64,000 nt of DNA from Mycobacterium sp. SVM_VP21. Its GTDB lineage: Bacteria; Actinomycetota; Actinomycetes; Mycobacteriales; Mycobacteriaceae. The stretch is from the NCBI GenBank assembly GCA_024758765.1, contig CP101406.1, forward strand, positions 3,162,001-3,226,000, in the 5' to 3' direction. The notes beneath the pieces were generated by a model. The model ran no database searches and had not been told where the DNA came from. It was given only the letters and a program-made list of their open reading frames with translations. The translations under genes were made by a program, and so were the position numbers. Of this stretch, positions 9,065 to 20,241 are shown one piece after another. Numbering within the stretch: the first letter of the stretch is position 1; every line of letters begins with the position of its first letter.

Positions 9065-9367
9065 TTAGGCGAGCGAGCCATGTCGACACTCAACTCTAGG
9101 TTGCCGACGGCGATCATCAAGTTCTTGACGGCGACCGCGGGAGCCACACTGCGTGGTTGCGCCGCCCCGTCGCAGGCATCCCCCGAACAGACCGGCAGGT
9201 GGCTCCTGCCTTCGATATGGGGTGTCGTCTGCTCGCGGACGCTCGACGACTTCACACCGTGGAGCGGTGGTGTGCCGGCCAGGGCTGGATCACGTGTTCC
9301 AGCCCTGCCGAACCGAGTACGGGCCGTACTCGTGAACGCCGACACTTTCTCTAGTCGACGGCGGGCC
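9065..9367. other. Gene-free stretch at the island boundary
   Basis: About 300 bp between the HhH-GPD gene and the AT-richer island. Several overlapping reading frames are open on both strands but none shows a recognisable domain, a good ribosome-binding site or consistent codon use. It marks the change from high-GC to lower-GC DNA near 9370. It may be a decayed gene or island junction. Confidence 0.5.
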
Positions 9368-10243
9368 TTAGGTTGAGTTCACTTCGGAAAGAGTTCGCGC
9401 TGCCGTACCACCCAAGATTCGGCCCTTATCGCTGCGCAGTACCCAACGAAAACGATCACCCAATTTGGCGCTTGAATCGTCAATAATTGGCACTTTGACT
9501 TGTTTCATTCTTCTAAAGAAACCAAATGAGACGGCGATCGGAGTTATATCTTCAACTCGCTCTAATTCTCCATCCGGGGTCACAACAAAAAGTGCCAGGG
9601 TGGCCCCACCGTACATATCCAACCACCCTTTGTCAATCGTCTGAATCAACAGACTATATTCCATGCTAGAAATAGTTTCGGAGTCTGGGGATTTAATTTC
9701 TTGGACACTTACCTGCGGCGCTATTAATCCTTGCCATAGCTCTCGGATACGGTCCCTAATAGGCAGCCTCTTTGTCGAAACGGGCCCCCCTTTTGCAGGC
9801 AAGAGGAGTGCCCGCCGTTGCGGATGTGTCTTAGATCCCACCGCAATATATGCCTTTAACTTAAGTGGCGTGTCTGAAAGAAGATTAGGCAGTCTACGCC
9901 GAAATTCTATGTGATCAAAGTACCAAATCCCAGATCCACCATTTGCCGCAAGCGAAACTGGAACCGGCGATCCCATACTCAACCGATTTGCAGTGCCCGA
10001 GTTATTCGCATCTGCGAGAATCACGTTCGTCACTTGGGCTGGCACGCCACCATCGTTCAATGCCTCTACGGCAATAACCTCTTGATCTTTTCCATTAATA
10101 GTCACCGCGGTCGTCTCGCTTGTAATTGTCAGGGAGTACTTTCCTCGCTGATAGGCAACGTAGAACGCGGCGACCGATGTAACCAACGAAAGTGCGGAGC
10201 AAGTAATCGCCAACCAAGGAGAAGGTGTCATAGCCTCGATCAT
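9368..10243 (-). CDS. Hypothetical membrane-anchored protein in low-GC island
   Basis: 291 aa. One N-terminal transmembrane helix (about residues 8-29, WLAITCSALSLVTSVAAFYVAY), then a soluble domain of about 260 residues rich in beta strands (YSLTITSETTAVTINGKD; GIWYFDHIEFRR) with no motif I recognise. Codon and base use are clearly AT-richer than the surroundings (for example TTA, ATA and AAT codons), which indicates transfer from another replicon. The ribosome-binding site is weak for both candidate starts (ATG 10243, ATG 10231). No function assigned. Confidence 0.6.
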   Translation of the reverse strand: MIEAMTPSPWLAITCSALSLVTSVAAFYVAYQRGKYSLTITSETTAVTINGKDQEVIAVEALNDGGVPAQVTNVILADANNSGTANRLSMGSPVPVSLAANGGSGIWYFDHIEFRRRLPNLLSDTPLKLKAYIAVGSKTHPQRRALLLPAKGGPVSTKRLPIRDRIRELWQGLIAPQVSVQEIKSPDSETISSMEYSLLIQTIDKGWLDMYGGATLALFVVTPDGELERVEDITPIAVSFGFFRRMKQVKVPIIDDSSAKLGDRFRWVLRSDKGRILGGTAARTLSEVNST

Positions 10244-10292
10244 GCCTAAAGGAGGCGGGCTTTGTGCGAGATTCCTCGGTTCAGACTCCCAA

Positions 10293-10611
10293 TTAGCCTC
10301 CGGCCTTGCGTATCGCGGGCAGCACCTCCAAGGCGATGCGTATCGCGGGCAGCACCTCCAAGGCGATCCGCTTCTTGAACCGCTTCGCTTCGGGCTTGCG
10401 GCTTCGCAGGATCAGCGAATACAGGCCAGGCTCGGTGACCGTCTTGACCTGCTGAGCCCCTCCAGGGGCCTTCAAATCGAAGACCCTTTGCTCGTTCGTT
10501 GTCTAGATCCCTTGCTAGGTGCTGCGCCCCTACCCCAAGCACGTCGCGCACAACCTTGGCAACGAATCACGGCTCAACGTCATAGTGGGTCAACGTCCGT
10601 ATCGGCAATTC
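10293..10611 (-). pseudogene. Decayed phage antirepressor, BRO-N domain
   Basis: On the minus strand, fragments of a BRO-N domain can be followed across frames: PIRTLTHYDVEP, then a TGA at 10567-10569 where the family has Trp, then FVAKVVRDVLGVGAQHLARD, a frameshift near 10475, then APGGAQQVKTVTEPGLYSL and LRSRKPEAKRFKK, a duplicated IALEVLPAIR, and a stop right after LPAIRKAGG where the family usually continues with Tyr. So there is one nonsense codon, one frameshift, one 30-bp duplication and one truncation. BRO proteins are prophage regulators; this is a prophage relic. Confidence 0.8.
10308..10367. repeat. 30-bp perfect tandem duplication in the BRO relic
   Basis: Two identical 30-bp units (10308-10337 and 10338-10367) encode the ten residues IALEVLPAIR twice, in frame. 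The second copy interrupts the normal BRO-N sequence, so it is a recent duplication in a dead gene. Confidence 0.9.
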
Positions 10612-11380
10612 CCCCAGCGAGTCCGACAACGATGCAGGCCGGGATAACGACCGAGATGAAGGTAGTCAAGATCCACAGAGCCGGGTGCGGATCAATAACC
10701 ACGCTGTCTGGAAGGCGCATGACAATCGCGGCAAAAGCTGGCCCCAATATCGCGTATACGACAATAGCGTAGGATGCACTCGTTACTAGTTTCAAGTTGT
10801 TCTTGTCTCCTGAATTATATTTGTGCGACCACCTAAAGGACATGATACCTGCAATCGCTGTAAGTGCAGCAGCACCGCCGCTTACGCAATAGATGATCAC
10901 CCAATTCGGCTTATCAAATATCGACTCGTAAAAATCGAATGACGTGAACAACAAAAGCAAAGGCGCCCCCAGCAGCACACCAAGTCCTGACAATATCGCG
11001 AGACCTTGCAGGTAAGGCGCCCTGCTGTCGTGGGCGACCAGGAGATACCCCAGCCCCACTATCAGCGCTGCCGCGCCAGTTGCCAGCATCCCACTCGCGG
11101 CCATCCCCTCCATCCAAACACCGTGACAGAGAAAACTGACAACCCTAGAGTCGGCATTTTCCGGTATTGAAATACCACTAACTCGACTGAATAGGTAACT
11201 ATCGAAGCCGAGAACGAGAAAGCTGGCCAAGAACAGGGCGATCACCGGAGAGTGCTTCCTCGGCTCTGAGAATAAATAAACAGCACCCGTAAAAAGGAAG
11301 CCCGCAAGTATGCCAGCGAAAGCTGAATTGGACCCTGCCGATGCTACTACGCTCCATCCATTTGACCCGCATGCATTCAT
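10580..11380 (-). CDS. Hypothetical polytopic membrane protein in low-GC island
   Basis: About 266 aa from the ATG at 11380 (an open frame extends to 11524). About seven hydrophobic helices are visible, for example AGILAGFLFTGAVYLF, VIALFLASFLVLGF and AILSGLGVLLGAPLLLLF; helices 2 and 3 are separated by an acidic loop. No family recognised. Base composition is lower in GC than the host average. The 3' end runs into the BRO relic, which suggests that recombination or insertion joined the two. The start is uncertain because the nearest good ribosome-binding site (AAGGAGGT near 11405) is about 20 bases from this ATG. Confidence 0.55.
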   Translation of the reverse strand: MNACGSNGWSVVASAGSNSAFAGILAGFLFTGAVYLFSEPRKHSPVIALFLASFLVLGFDSYLFSRVSGISIPENADSRVVSFLCHGVWMEGMAASGMLATGAAALIVGLGYLLVAHDSRAPYLQGLAILSGLGVLLGAPLLLLFTSFDFYESIFDKPNWVIIYCVSGGAAALTAIAGIMSFRWSHKYNSGDKNNLKLVTSASYAIVVYAILGPAFAAIVMRLPDSVVIDPHPALWILTTFISVVIPACIVVGLAGGIADTDVDPL

Positions 11381-11698
11381 GCAGGCATTCTTGCATGCGA
11401 GACGGCACCTCCTTGCCTTCGCGTGCGGACATTCGCCAGAGCCAAGCCTGCAGCGAATAACTCTGCTCCGTTCATCACCGGTCAGTCGTTGCCGATTGGC
11501 CAGGTGGTGGCTCGGTGCAGCCATGTAGTCGTACGGTTAGCTGTTGAAATAGGACAATCCGGATTCATAGCCCTGCCTGACGGATCAAACCCGCGATTGC
11601 TCCACCCCGGCCAACTAAATAGTTCCGTTGGTCGGTATCGGTGGAGTGTGCAACCGTGTAGCGACACCACGAGCAGACGTATCTCCAGGAGAAGGACC

Positions 11699-11995
11699 AT
11701 GAGACGTGTAGCGGCAGCACTGATTGCAGCGGCGGTTTCCGCGGTTGCCCTGGCCGCCACAGCCAGCGCCGTACCAGAACAGGGCACCCCGGAATTCGAC
11801 ACCTACATGGAAGGCCTGGAACGCAACGGGTTCAACTTGAACCCCGACACTGCCTGGCGCCTGGCCCACCAGGCATGCGAAGGCGGACTTCCGGGCTATA
11901 TCGGGTGGGAACTCGCCGCGCAGGGGGTCGTCGGGCCTGGCGCGAACCAGCGGGCGATGGACGTGGCACGCAAGTACGCCTGCCCGGTGCAGTAG
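11699..11995 (+). CDS. DUF732 exported small protein
   Basis: 98 aa. Cleavable signal peptide (MRRVAAALIAAAVSAVALA, cut after TASA), then a short alpha-helical DUF732 domain with two conserved Cys (ACEGG and YACPVQ) likely in a disulfide. DUF732 proteins are secreted, abundant in mycobacteria, function unknown. A strong AGGAGAAGG ribosome-binding site lies 5 bases before the ATG at 11699. It marks the return to host-like GC after the island and converges with the DUF5302 gene, one base apart. Confidence 0.88.
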   Translation: MRRVAAALIAAAVSAVALAATASAVPEQGTPEFDTYMEGLERNGFNLNPDTAWRLAHQACEGGLPGYIGWELAAQGVVGPGANQRAMDVARKYACPVQ

Positions 11996-12169
11996 CTACC
12001 CGCTCTTGCGGCGGAATTCCCGGCGGCTCTCCAACGGCCCGTGCGAGCGTGATTGCTTGGCACCGCCGTCCTTGTGGTCGGAGCCACCCGCCGACTTCGC
12101 CTTCTTACGCTCCAGCGCCTCCCGGAACTTGCGCTTGTTCTCGTCTGCGGCGGACTCTGATTCGGGCAT
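11996..12169 (-). CDS. DUF5302-type small basic protein (57 aa)
   Basis: Starts MPESESAADENKRKFREALE and continues with a Lys/Arg-rich, Gly/Ser-rich tail ending REFRRKSG. This matches the small actinobacterial DUF5302 proteins: an acidic start, a helical KRKFREALERKKA segment and a disordered basic end. Function unknown; nucleic-acid or ribosome association would be a guess. Immediately convergent with DUF732. Confidence 0.75.
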   Translation of the reverse strand: MPESESAADENKRKFREALERKKAKSAGGSDHKDGGAKQSRSHGPLESRREFRRKSG

Positions 12170-12212
12170 ACCGGGAGCCTAGCCCAGCGCATGGTCTGGC
12201 GGTGGCAGATGT

Positions 12213-12665
<453 letters not shown>

Positions 12666-12718
12666 CTACCGACGCGTCGGGTTATTGCCATCGTTCTTCC
12701 ACCGATTGGAGTCGTCTC

Positions 12719-13234
12719 ATGACCCGGTATGCACTGTTTCTGCGCGGCGTGAACGTCGGCGGAGTCAACCTCAAGATGGCCGAGGTCGCCGCCACGCTGA
12801 CCGCCGCCGGGTTCTCCGAGGTCCGCACGCTGCTGGCCAGCGGCAACGTGCTGCTGGACTCGCCCGCCGATGCCGCGAAGGTGCGCGCCGCCGCCGAGGC
12901 GGCGTTGCGGGAGCGCTTCGGCTATGAGGCCTGGGTGCTGGTCTACGACGTCGAGACGGTGCGCGACATCGTGGCGGCGTATCCCTTCGAACCCGAGGTC
13001 CCCGACGTGCACTCCTATGTCACGTTCGTCGCCGACCACGCGGCGCTGACCGAACTGTCGAAGCTCGCAGCCGATGCCGACGAGAAGATCACCCTCGGTG
13101 ACGGGGTGATCTACTGGCAGATCCCCAAGGGCGACACCCTGACCAGCACCGTGGGCAAGACGATGGGCAACAAGCGGTACAAGTCCGCCACCACCACCCG
13201 CAACCTGCGCACTCTGAGCAAAATGCTGCGCTGA
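12719..13234 (+). CDS. DUF1697 family protein
   Basis: 171 aa. Begins TRYALFLRGVNVGG and contains FSEVRTLLASGNVLLDSP and the C-terminal IGKT-like VGKTMGNKRYKSATTTRN, the three hallmarks of DUF1697. The fold is a duplicated ferredoxin-like domain; no biochemical role is established. Start ATG at 12719. Confidence 0.9.
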   Translation: MTRYALFLRGVNVGGVNLKMAEVAATLTAAGFSEVRTLLASGNVLLDSPADAAKVRAAAEAALRERFGYEAWVLVYDVETVRDIVAAYPFEPEVPDVHSYVTFVADHAALTELSKLAADADEKITLGDGVIYWQIPKGDTLTSTVGKTMGNKRYKSATTTRNLRTLSKMLR

Positions 13235-13259
13235 GCCGCGCACCGGTAAGGTCGCAGAC

Positions 13260-14081
13260 GTGAGCCAGGCACAGAAAGTCACCCTGACCGGGGTCTCCGA
13301 AACCGCGTTGCTGACCTTGAACGCTCGGGCGAGAGAGGCCCGCCGTTCAGACGGGATCATCGACGACCCGATGGCGATCAGCCTGGCCGAGTCGATCGAC
13401 TTCGACTTCGCGAAGTTCGGGCCGACACGTCAAGACATCGCACTGCGCGCCTTGGCCTTCGACGACCAGACCCGGCAGTTTCTGCACCAGCATCCGGCCG
13501 GCACCGTGGTGGCCCTGGCCGAGGGTTTGCAGACCAGCTTCTGGCGGGTGAGTGCGAGCGTTACCGACGCCGCGTTCCGCTGGCTCACCGTCGATCTCCC
13601 CCCGATCGTCGATATCCGTACCCGGCTGCTGCCGGCGTCGCCGCAGGTTTCGGTGTGCGCCCAATCCGCCTTGGACTACAGCTGGATGGACCAGGTTGAT
13701 CCGGACAAGGGCGTGTTCATCAGCGCCGAGGGCCTGTTGATGTACCTGCAGCCCGAGCAGTCGCTGGGACTGATCGCCGAGTGTGCCCGCCGTTTCCCAG
13801 GCGGGCGGCTGCTCTTCGATGTACCGCCGCCGTTGATGGCGATGCTGATTCGCCGCGGGGTGTGGACCTCGCTGCGCTACAAGGCGCCGCCGATGCCGTT
13901 CAACCTGTCGGTGAGCGAGGCTGCCGATCTGGTGAACACCATGCCCGGCATCCGGGCCGTTCGCGATCTGCCGTTGCCGGCCGGGCGCGGGTGGCTGTTC
14001 AACACCCTGCTCTCGAGCGCCTATCGGCTGCGCTTCCTCGATCCGGTCCGTCCGTCACTGACCCTGCTCGAATTCGGCTAG
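13260..14081 (+). CDS. Class I SAM-dependent methyltransferase, LCMT/PPM family
   Basis: 273 aa from GTG 13260. The leucine-carboxyl-methyltransferase-like fold is indicated by [36 protein letters not shown] (SAM-binding glycine motif replaced by EGL), LPPIVDIR and [11 protein letters not shown]. Corresponds by context to the Rv1153c 'omt' gene. Likely an O-methyltransferase of a small carboxylate or hydroxyl substrate; substrate unknown. The stop overlaps the stop of the convergent GntR gene by 4 bp. Confidence 0.85.
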   Translation: MSQAQKVTLTGVSETALLTLNARAREARRSDGIIDDPMAISLAESIDFDFAKFGPTRQDIALRALAFDDQTRQFLHQHPAGTVVALAEGLQTSFWRVSASVTDAAFRWLTVDLPPIVDIRTRLLPASPQVSVCAQSALDYSWMDQVDPDKGVFISAEGLLMYLQPEQSLGLIAECARRFPGGRLLFDVPPPLMAMLIRRGVWTSLRYKAPPMPFNLSVSEAADLVNTMPGIRAVRDLPLPAGRGWLFNTLLSSAYRLRFLDPVRPSLTLLEFG

Positions 14082-14461
14082 GAGGCACCGCTTCCGGCGC
14101 TGCCGAAGGCCGCGTCGAGGTAGCGCAGCGCCTCGGCCTTGCTCACACCGACCGCATGGGCCGCGGCCGCGAAAGCGCTTGCCGCCCGGGTCATGGCCGC
14201 ATCGGCCGGGTCGCTGCTTGCCACGAAGGTGCCGAATCGGCCCCGCGTCTCGACGACGCCGCCGGCCTCCAGCTCGCGGTAAGCGCGTGCGACGGTGTTG
14301 ACCGCTAGGCCCAGCTGACTCGCCAATTCGCGCACCGTCGGCAGCCGGGTTCCCGCGGGCAGTGATCCGGCCCGGACCGCCTCGATCAGTGCGACTCTGA
14401 TCTGTTCGAACAGCGGCACGTCGGAATGCACGTCGGCTTTCAGCAGGTCGGCGAAGTCCAT
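14078..14461 (-). CDS. GntR family regulator, YtrA-type (Rv1152 type)
   Basis: 127 aa. Winged helix at residues 10-75 ([60 protein letters not shown]) with only a short C-terminal helical extension, as in the YtrA subfamily. Divergent from the sirtuin gene with 28 bp between start codons, so it probably autoregulates and may control the sirtuin gene. Confidence 0.9.
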   Translation of the reverse strand: MDFADLLKADVHSDVPLFEQIRVALIEAVRAGSLPAGTRLPTVRELASQLGLAVNTVARAYRELEAGGVVETRGRFGTFVASSDPADAAMTRAASAFAAAAHAVGVSKAEALRYLDAAFGSAGSGAS

Positions 14462-14489
14462 TCGGCCAGTATCCCGCTATCTTGGTGGC

Positions 14490-15203
14490 GTGCGGGTGGT
14501 GGTGTTCAGTGGCGCAGGAATCTCAGCAGAGAGCGGGATACCCACCTTCCGCGATGACGAGAAGGGACTGTGGTCGCAATACGACCCCTACGAGGTGTCC
14601 AGCATCGATGGCTGGAATCGGCAGCCGGAACTGGTCTGGGGTTGGTATCTGTGGCGCTGCCAGCTGGCCCGCCGCTATGAGCCGAACCTGGGCCACACCG
14701 CGATCGCGGACTGGGAGCAGCACGCCGACGTCCAGGTCATCACCCAGAACGTCGACAATCTGCATGAGCGCGGCGGCAGTTCCACGGTCCACCATCTGCA
14801 CGGCCAGATGTTTACGTTCCGCTGCTCGGACTGCGAACAACCGCACGACACGCAGCTACCGGAGCTGGCAGAACCCATACTCGAAATCATGCCGCCGCAG
14901 TGCGAATGCGGCGGCTTGATCCGCCCGGACGTGGTCTGGTTCGGTGAAAATCTGCCCGAGGGCCCGTGGAACGCAGCGGTCGAGGCTATCGACGCCGCCG
15001 ATGCGGTGATCGTGGTCGGCACATCCGGGGTGGTCTATCCAGCGGCCAGTCTGCCCGAACGGGCGCTGGAGCTGGGCAAGACCGTCATCCAGGTGAATCC
15101 GGAACCGACGCCGCTCTCGGAGCGGGCCACGGTTTTTCTGCAAACTACTGCGTCGGCGGCACTGCCGGGAATGGCACAACGGTTGCCGTTCCTGCTGGCC
15201 TGA
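14490..15203 (+). CDS. cobB: NAD-dependent protein deacylase (sirtuin)
   Basis: 237-aa sirtuin. NAD-binding [26 protein letters not shown] and the catalytic His in HHLHGQMF are present. The zinc site is CSDC...CECGG. WYLWR supplies the Tyr-x-x-Arg pair typical of class III sirtuins, which removes negatively charged acyl groups, so desuccinylase activity in addition to deacetylation is expected. M. tuberculosis Rv1151c is the counterpart by context. Start GTG at 14490; the gene abuts the divergent GntR gene. Confidence 0.93.
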   Translation: MRVVVFSGAGISAESGIPTFRDDEKGLWSQYDPYEVSSIDGWNRQPELVWGWYLWRCQLARRYEPNLGHTAIADWEQHADVQVITQNVDNLHERGGSSTVHHLHGQMFTFRCSDCEQPHDTQLPELAEPILEIMPPQCECGGLIRPDVVWFGENLPEGPWNAAVEAIDAADAVIVVGTSGVVYPAASLPERALELGKTVIQVNPEPTPLSERATVFLQTTASAALPGMAQRLPFLLA

Positions 15204-15210
15204 CTCCGAC

Positions 15211-15849
15211 TCAGGCCGGGCGGCTCGCCGAGCCCAGCGCGAATTCCGACACCGGCACCGGGGCCCAGGCCGGGAATTGGTGCCCTCGCCGCGATCTACC
15301 GACGACGAAGCCTGCAGCGCTGATCATCTGCTCGGTCTCGCGGTGGGTGTGGCAGTTGCCGAACAGTCGGGGCCAAAACGTGGCGTCGGCCAGCCGTTGC
15401 AGCCCGCCGCGCATCCCGGCGCTGGCGACATGCTCGAAGTAACGCAGCTCGCCGCCGGGCTTCAGCAATGCGAACAGCTGACGCAAAACCTCTTCGGGAC
15501 GGTCCACCGAACACAAGACCAGCGAGCAGACGATCGCGTCGAAGGGCTCGCCGGCGCCCAGGGCTTCCACGGTGCTCGCCACCACGGTGATCGGCACCGG
15601 AGCCGACGCCGCGGCGGATACGGCGGTGTCCCGCAGCCGTGACTCAGGTTCGGCGGCCACCACCTCGGTCACCGAGTCCGGGTAGAAGCCGAAGTTGCTC
15701 CCGGTGCCGGCTCCGACCTCCAGCACACGTCCGGACAATCCCTCCAGGTTCTCCCGGCGGCGGTCCCGCAACCAGTCGGTCTCGCGGCTGGACATGAAGG
15801 TCCAGATCCGAGCGAACAGCGGGTTGTCCAGGGTGTCCGGTGCGGTCAT
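15211..15849 (-). CDS. Class I SAM-dependent methyltransferase
   Basis: About 212 aa from the ATG at 15849. Motif I is VLEVGAGTGSNF, followed by VVAAEPE (motif II acidic residue), FDAIVCSLVLCSV and LLKPGGELRYFEHV. This is the UbiE/Methyltransf_11 type often annotated as a phospholipid N-methyltransferase-like protein; substrate unknown. Converges with the sirtuin gene, 7 bp apart. Confidence 0.85.
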   Translation of the reverse strand: MTAPDTLDNPLFARIWTFMSSRETDWLRDRRRENLEGLSGRVLEVGAGTGSNFGFYPDSVTEVVAAEPESRLRDTAVSAAASAPVPITVVASTVEALGAGEPFDAIVCSLVLCSVDRPEEVLRQLFALLKPGGELRYFEHVASAGMRGGLQRLADATFWPRLFGNCHTHRETEQMISAAGFVVGRSRRGHQFPAWAPVPVSEFALGSASRPA

Positions 15850-15992
15850 GGGAGCCACCCTAGCTTGGCGGAGCGGGATCGCAGGCACGTCCCGAGCGCC
15901 GGCCCCGCAAACGCTACCCGCCGGTAGTATTGCCACCATTTCCCGAAACGTGACTCAATGATTCCTTAATAGTGACCAATAAGCTCAGGGTC

Positions 15993-16118
15993 ATGTGGAT
16001 CGACGACTCAAGTGCCGACGTCATCAAGGTTGACTTCGAGGCCCTGTACCACGGCGATTTCCTCGTCGAGGGCGACACCTCGGAGCAGTTCGACGGCCTG
16101 CATTCGCTGGCCAGCTGA
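15993..16118 (+). CDS. Possible 41-aa peptide or gene remnant
   Basis: ATG 15993 to TGA 16116-16118 (GTG at 15972 would extend it). The product begins MWIDDSSADVIKVDFEALYH and reads like a real acidic globular protein segment rather than noise, but no ribosome-binding site or family is recognised. It may be the remains of a longer gene. Confidence 0.25.
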   Translation: MWIDDSSADVIKVDFEALYHGDFLVEGDTSEQFDGLHSLAS

Positions 16119-16309
16119 TTGATCGGCGTCGCGACAGCGGCGCCTTTCAAATGTCGCGTGACTACGCGACGGCGGTCGCCCCAATCCGGGTAGGACGCCA
16201 TCTGTGAGTCGATCCATTTCTCTAGCATTCAGGTTGAGCCCCGGGGCCGCTGTAGCCAAGCCCCGTGTGTGGCCGCCACTCAGCAATCTCGCCGGGTCCT
16301 TCAACGCCA

Positions 16310-16375
16310 AACGCCGAACGTGCAACCAGACCGGAAAACCCGCGGATTCTCCGGTCTGATCGCACGTTCGGCGCT
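16310..16375. terminator. Long imperfect palindrome, probable terminator
   Basis: Two 25-base arms (16310-16334 and 16351-16375) around a 16-base loop, with three mismatches by hand. It lies 36 bp past the stop of the monooxygenase gene. There is no T-run, as is common for mycobacterial hairpins. Confidence 0.55.
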
Positions 16376-16410
16376 GGTAAGCGTCAGGCCGACGGCCTAA
16401 AACACCGCTG

Positions 16411-18170
<1,760 letters not shown>

Positions 18171-18212
18171 CCTCTTGGCCCCTCTCAATCCCAACCGTCT
18201 GGTTGGTCGGGA

Positions 18213-19298
18213 CTATACCCAGTCGCTCAGGATGGACTCGTTGTCGGCTCCCAGAACGGCGGGCGGGGTCGGGACGTCGGGAACGCTGCGGGAGAACCGC
18301 GGCGCCGGCATCGGCTGCAGGTAGCCGTCGACGTCGTAGAAGGTGTCGCGCTCGGTGATGTGCGAGTCGGCCTGCACCTCGTTGAAGGCCAACACCGGCG
18401 CCACGCAGGCATCGGAGGTGGCGAACACTTTGGCCCAGTGGTCCCGGTCGTGGGCGGCGAACGCCGCGGTCAGCTTCTCCCGCAGCACCGGCCAACCGCT
18501 GACGTCGTTCTGCGCCGGCAGCTCGGCGGGGTCCAGCTCCAGCTTGGCCAGCAGTTCGGCGTAGAACTGCGGCTCGATCGACCCGACCGACACATACTTC
18601 CCGTCGGCACATTCGTAGGTGTCGTAGTAAGGCGCACCGGTGTCGAGCATGTTGACGCCGCGCTCGTCACTCCACAGCCCCTGCGAGCGGAAGCTCCACA
18701 TCATCGCCGAGAGCATGCTGGCCCCGTCGACCATCGCCGCGTCGATCACCTGGCCCTTGCCGGAACGCTGCAGCTCCCACAGCGCGGCCAGGATTCCGAC
18801 CAGCAGGAACATCGATCCACCGCCGAAGTCACCGGTCAGGTTCAGCGGCGGTACCGGGCGCTCCCCCTTGCGGCCGACGCTGTGCAACAACCCATTCAGC
18901 GAGATGTAGTTGATGTCGTGGCCGGCCTGTTGAGCACGGGGGCCGGTCTGCCCCCAGCCGGTCATCCGGCCGTAGATCAGCCGCTCGTTGACCTTGGCGC
19001 AGTCCTGGGGGCCGAGGCCGAGCCGCTCGGTGACCCCCGGACGGAAACCCTCGATCAGCACGTCGGCCTTGGCCACCAGCGCCAGCACCAGCTCGCGGCC
19101 TTCCGGCGACTTCAGGTCAGCGGTCACCGAGCGCCGGTTGCGCAGCATGGTGTCCTTGCTGGCCCCGCCACCGAATTTCGGTGGCCGCTCCACGCGGACC
19201 ACGTCAGCGCCCAGGTCGCCGAGGATCATCGCTGCGTGCGGACCCGGTCCGATCCCGGCCAGTTCGATGACCCGCAGCCCCGCCAGTGGTCCCGCCAT
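18213..19298 (-). CDS. mcr: Alpha-methylacyl-CoA racemase
   Basis: About 361-aa CaiB/BaiF family enzyme that interconverts (2R)- and (2S)-methylacyl-CoA so branched and sterol side chains can enter beta-oxidation. Begins [20 protein letters not shown]; the residues aligned with the M. tuberculosis active site are present: His in [10 protein letters not shown], Asp in LTGDFGGG, Glu in GSIEPQFY. The ATG at 19298 has a GAGGAGGCAGAT ribosome-binding site; a longer frame to 19334 lacks one. First gene of the mcr-SDR-NMO operon, divergent from the crotonase at 19350. Confidence 0.93.
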   Translation of the reverse strand: MAGPLAGLRVIELAGIGPGPHAAMILGDLGADVVRVERPPKFGGGASKDTMLRNRRSVTADLKSPEGRELVLALVAKADVLIEGFRPGVTERLGLGPQDCAKVNERLIYGRMTGWGQTGPRAQQAGHDINYISLNGLLHSVGRKGERPVPPLNLTGDFGGGSMFLLVGILAALWELQRSGKGQVIDAAMVDGASMLSAMMWSFRSQGLWSDERGVNMLDTGAPYYDTYECADGKYVSVGSIEPQFYAELLAKLELDPAELPAQNDVSGWPVLREKLTAAFAAHDRDHWAKVFATSDACVAPVLAFNEVQADSHITERDTFYDVDGYLQPMPAPRFSRSVPDVPTPPAVLGADNESILSDWV

Positions 19299-19349
19299 AT
19301 CTGCCTCCTCGTCGTATGCCTCTGTGATCTGCATCCTAGGGTGAGGGCC

Positions 19350-20159
19350 ATGACTGCAATCGCCTCCGGCATCGACACCCTCTCCCCGGTGGACGGCCTG
19401 GCCGTCACCCTGTCCGACGGGGTGCTCTCGGTGATCATCGACCGCCCCGACAGCCTCAACTCGGTGACCACGTCGGTGCTGGCCGGGATCGCCGACGCGA
19501 TGGAGGCCGCCGCCCGCGACCCGCGGGTGCGTGCGGTCCGGCTCGGCGGGGCGGGGCGCGGATTCAGCTCCGGAGCGGGTATCGGTGCCGACGACGCGGC
19601 CGATGGCGTGCCGACCGAGATCATCGTCGAGGCCAATCGCGCGATCCGGGCGATCGTCGCGTTGCCGCGCCCGGTGGTGGCCGTCGTGCAGGGCCCGGCG
19701 GCCGGTATCGGCGTGTCCCTGGCCCTGGCCTGCGACCTGATCGTGGCCTCGGACAAGGCCTTTTTCCTATTGGCATTCACCAAGATTGGGTTGATGCCCG
19801 ACGGCGGCGCGTCCGCGTTGGTTGCGGCGGCCGTCGGCCGGACCCGCGCCATGCGGCTGGCGCTGCTGGCCGAACGGCTGTCGGCTGCCGACGCCCTGGA
19901 CTGGGGACTGATCAGCGCGGTGTACCCGGCCGAGGAGTTCGACGCCGAGGTGGACAAGCTCCTGGCCGGCTTGCTGACCGGGCCCGCCGCGGCGTTGGCC
20001 AAGACCAAGCACGCCATCAACACCGCGACCCTGACCGAGCTGGATGCCACCTTGGACCGCGAATACGTCGGGCAGTCAATCCTGTTGAACGCCCACGACT
20101 TCCGTGAGGGCGCCCGCGCGTTTCAGGAGCGGCGCTCCCCCAATTTCACCGACTCCTGA
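19350..20159 (+). CDS. Enoyl-CoA hydratase/isomerase family protein
   Basis: 269-aa crotonase. Oxyanion-hole segments [12 protein letters not shown] and [15 protein letters not shown] are present. The first crotonase Glu is replaced ([11 protein letters not shown]) and an Asp sits at the second, as in PaaG-like isomerases, so a hydratase reaction is less certain than an isomerase one. Divergent from mcr with 51 bp between starts. Corresponds by context to echA10/echA11 of M. tuberculosis. Confidence 0.88.
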   Translation: MTAIASGIDTLSPVDGLAVTLSDGVLSVIIDRPDSLNSVTTSVLAGIADAMEAAARDPRVRAVRLGGAGRGFSSGAGIGADDAADGVPTEIIVEANRAIRAIVALPRPVVAVVQGPAAGIGVSLALACDLIVASDKAFFLLAFTKIGLMPDGGASALVAAAVGRTRAMRLALLAERLSAADALDWGLISAVYPAEEFDAEVDKLLAGLLTGPAAALAKTKHAINTATLTELDATLDREYVGQSILLNAHDFREGARAFQERRSPNFTDS

Positions 20160-20167
20160 TTTCCCGG

Positions 20168-20225
20168 CGAGCAGACAGAGAATCGCATTGCAGGGGGTTC
20201 CCGAGTGCGATTCTCTGTCTGCTCG
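20168..20225. terminator. Perfect 20-bp inverted repeat, bidirectional terminator
   Basis: Arms at 20168-20187 and 20206-20225 are fully complementary (20 of 20), with an 18-base loop. It lies 8 bp after the crotonase stop and 16 bp before the end of the convergent CPBP gene. No T-run on either side. Confidence 0.7.
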
Positions 20226-20241
20226 CGCCCAGTAGCGCGAA

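Larger units (their letters stand above)
15850..16410. other. 560-bp intergenic region
   Basis: Between the methyltransferase start and the end of the nitronate monooxygenase gene. It holds one short plausible reading frame (15993-16118) and one long imperfect palindrome near the 3' end of the monooxygenase gene. The rest shows no gene, tRNA or recognised regulatory element. Confidence 0.5.

Noticed and set aside
9034..9345. Possible 103-codon minus-strand gene at the island border
   Set aside because: No domain, no ribosome-binding site and overlap with the HhH-GPD start; several other frames are equally open.
10242..10772. 176-codon plus-strand frame across the BRO relic
   Set aside because: Made by the 30-bp duplication and antisense to the relic; no homology and a repeat-driven composition.
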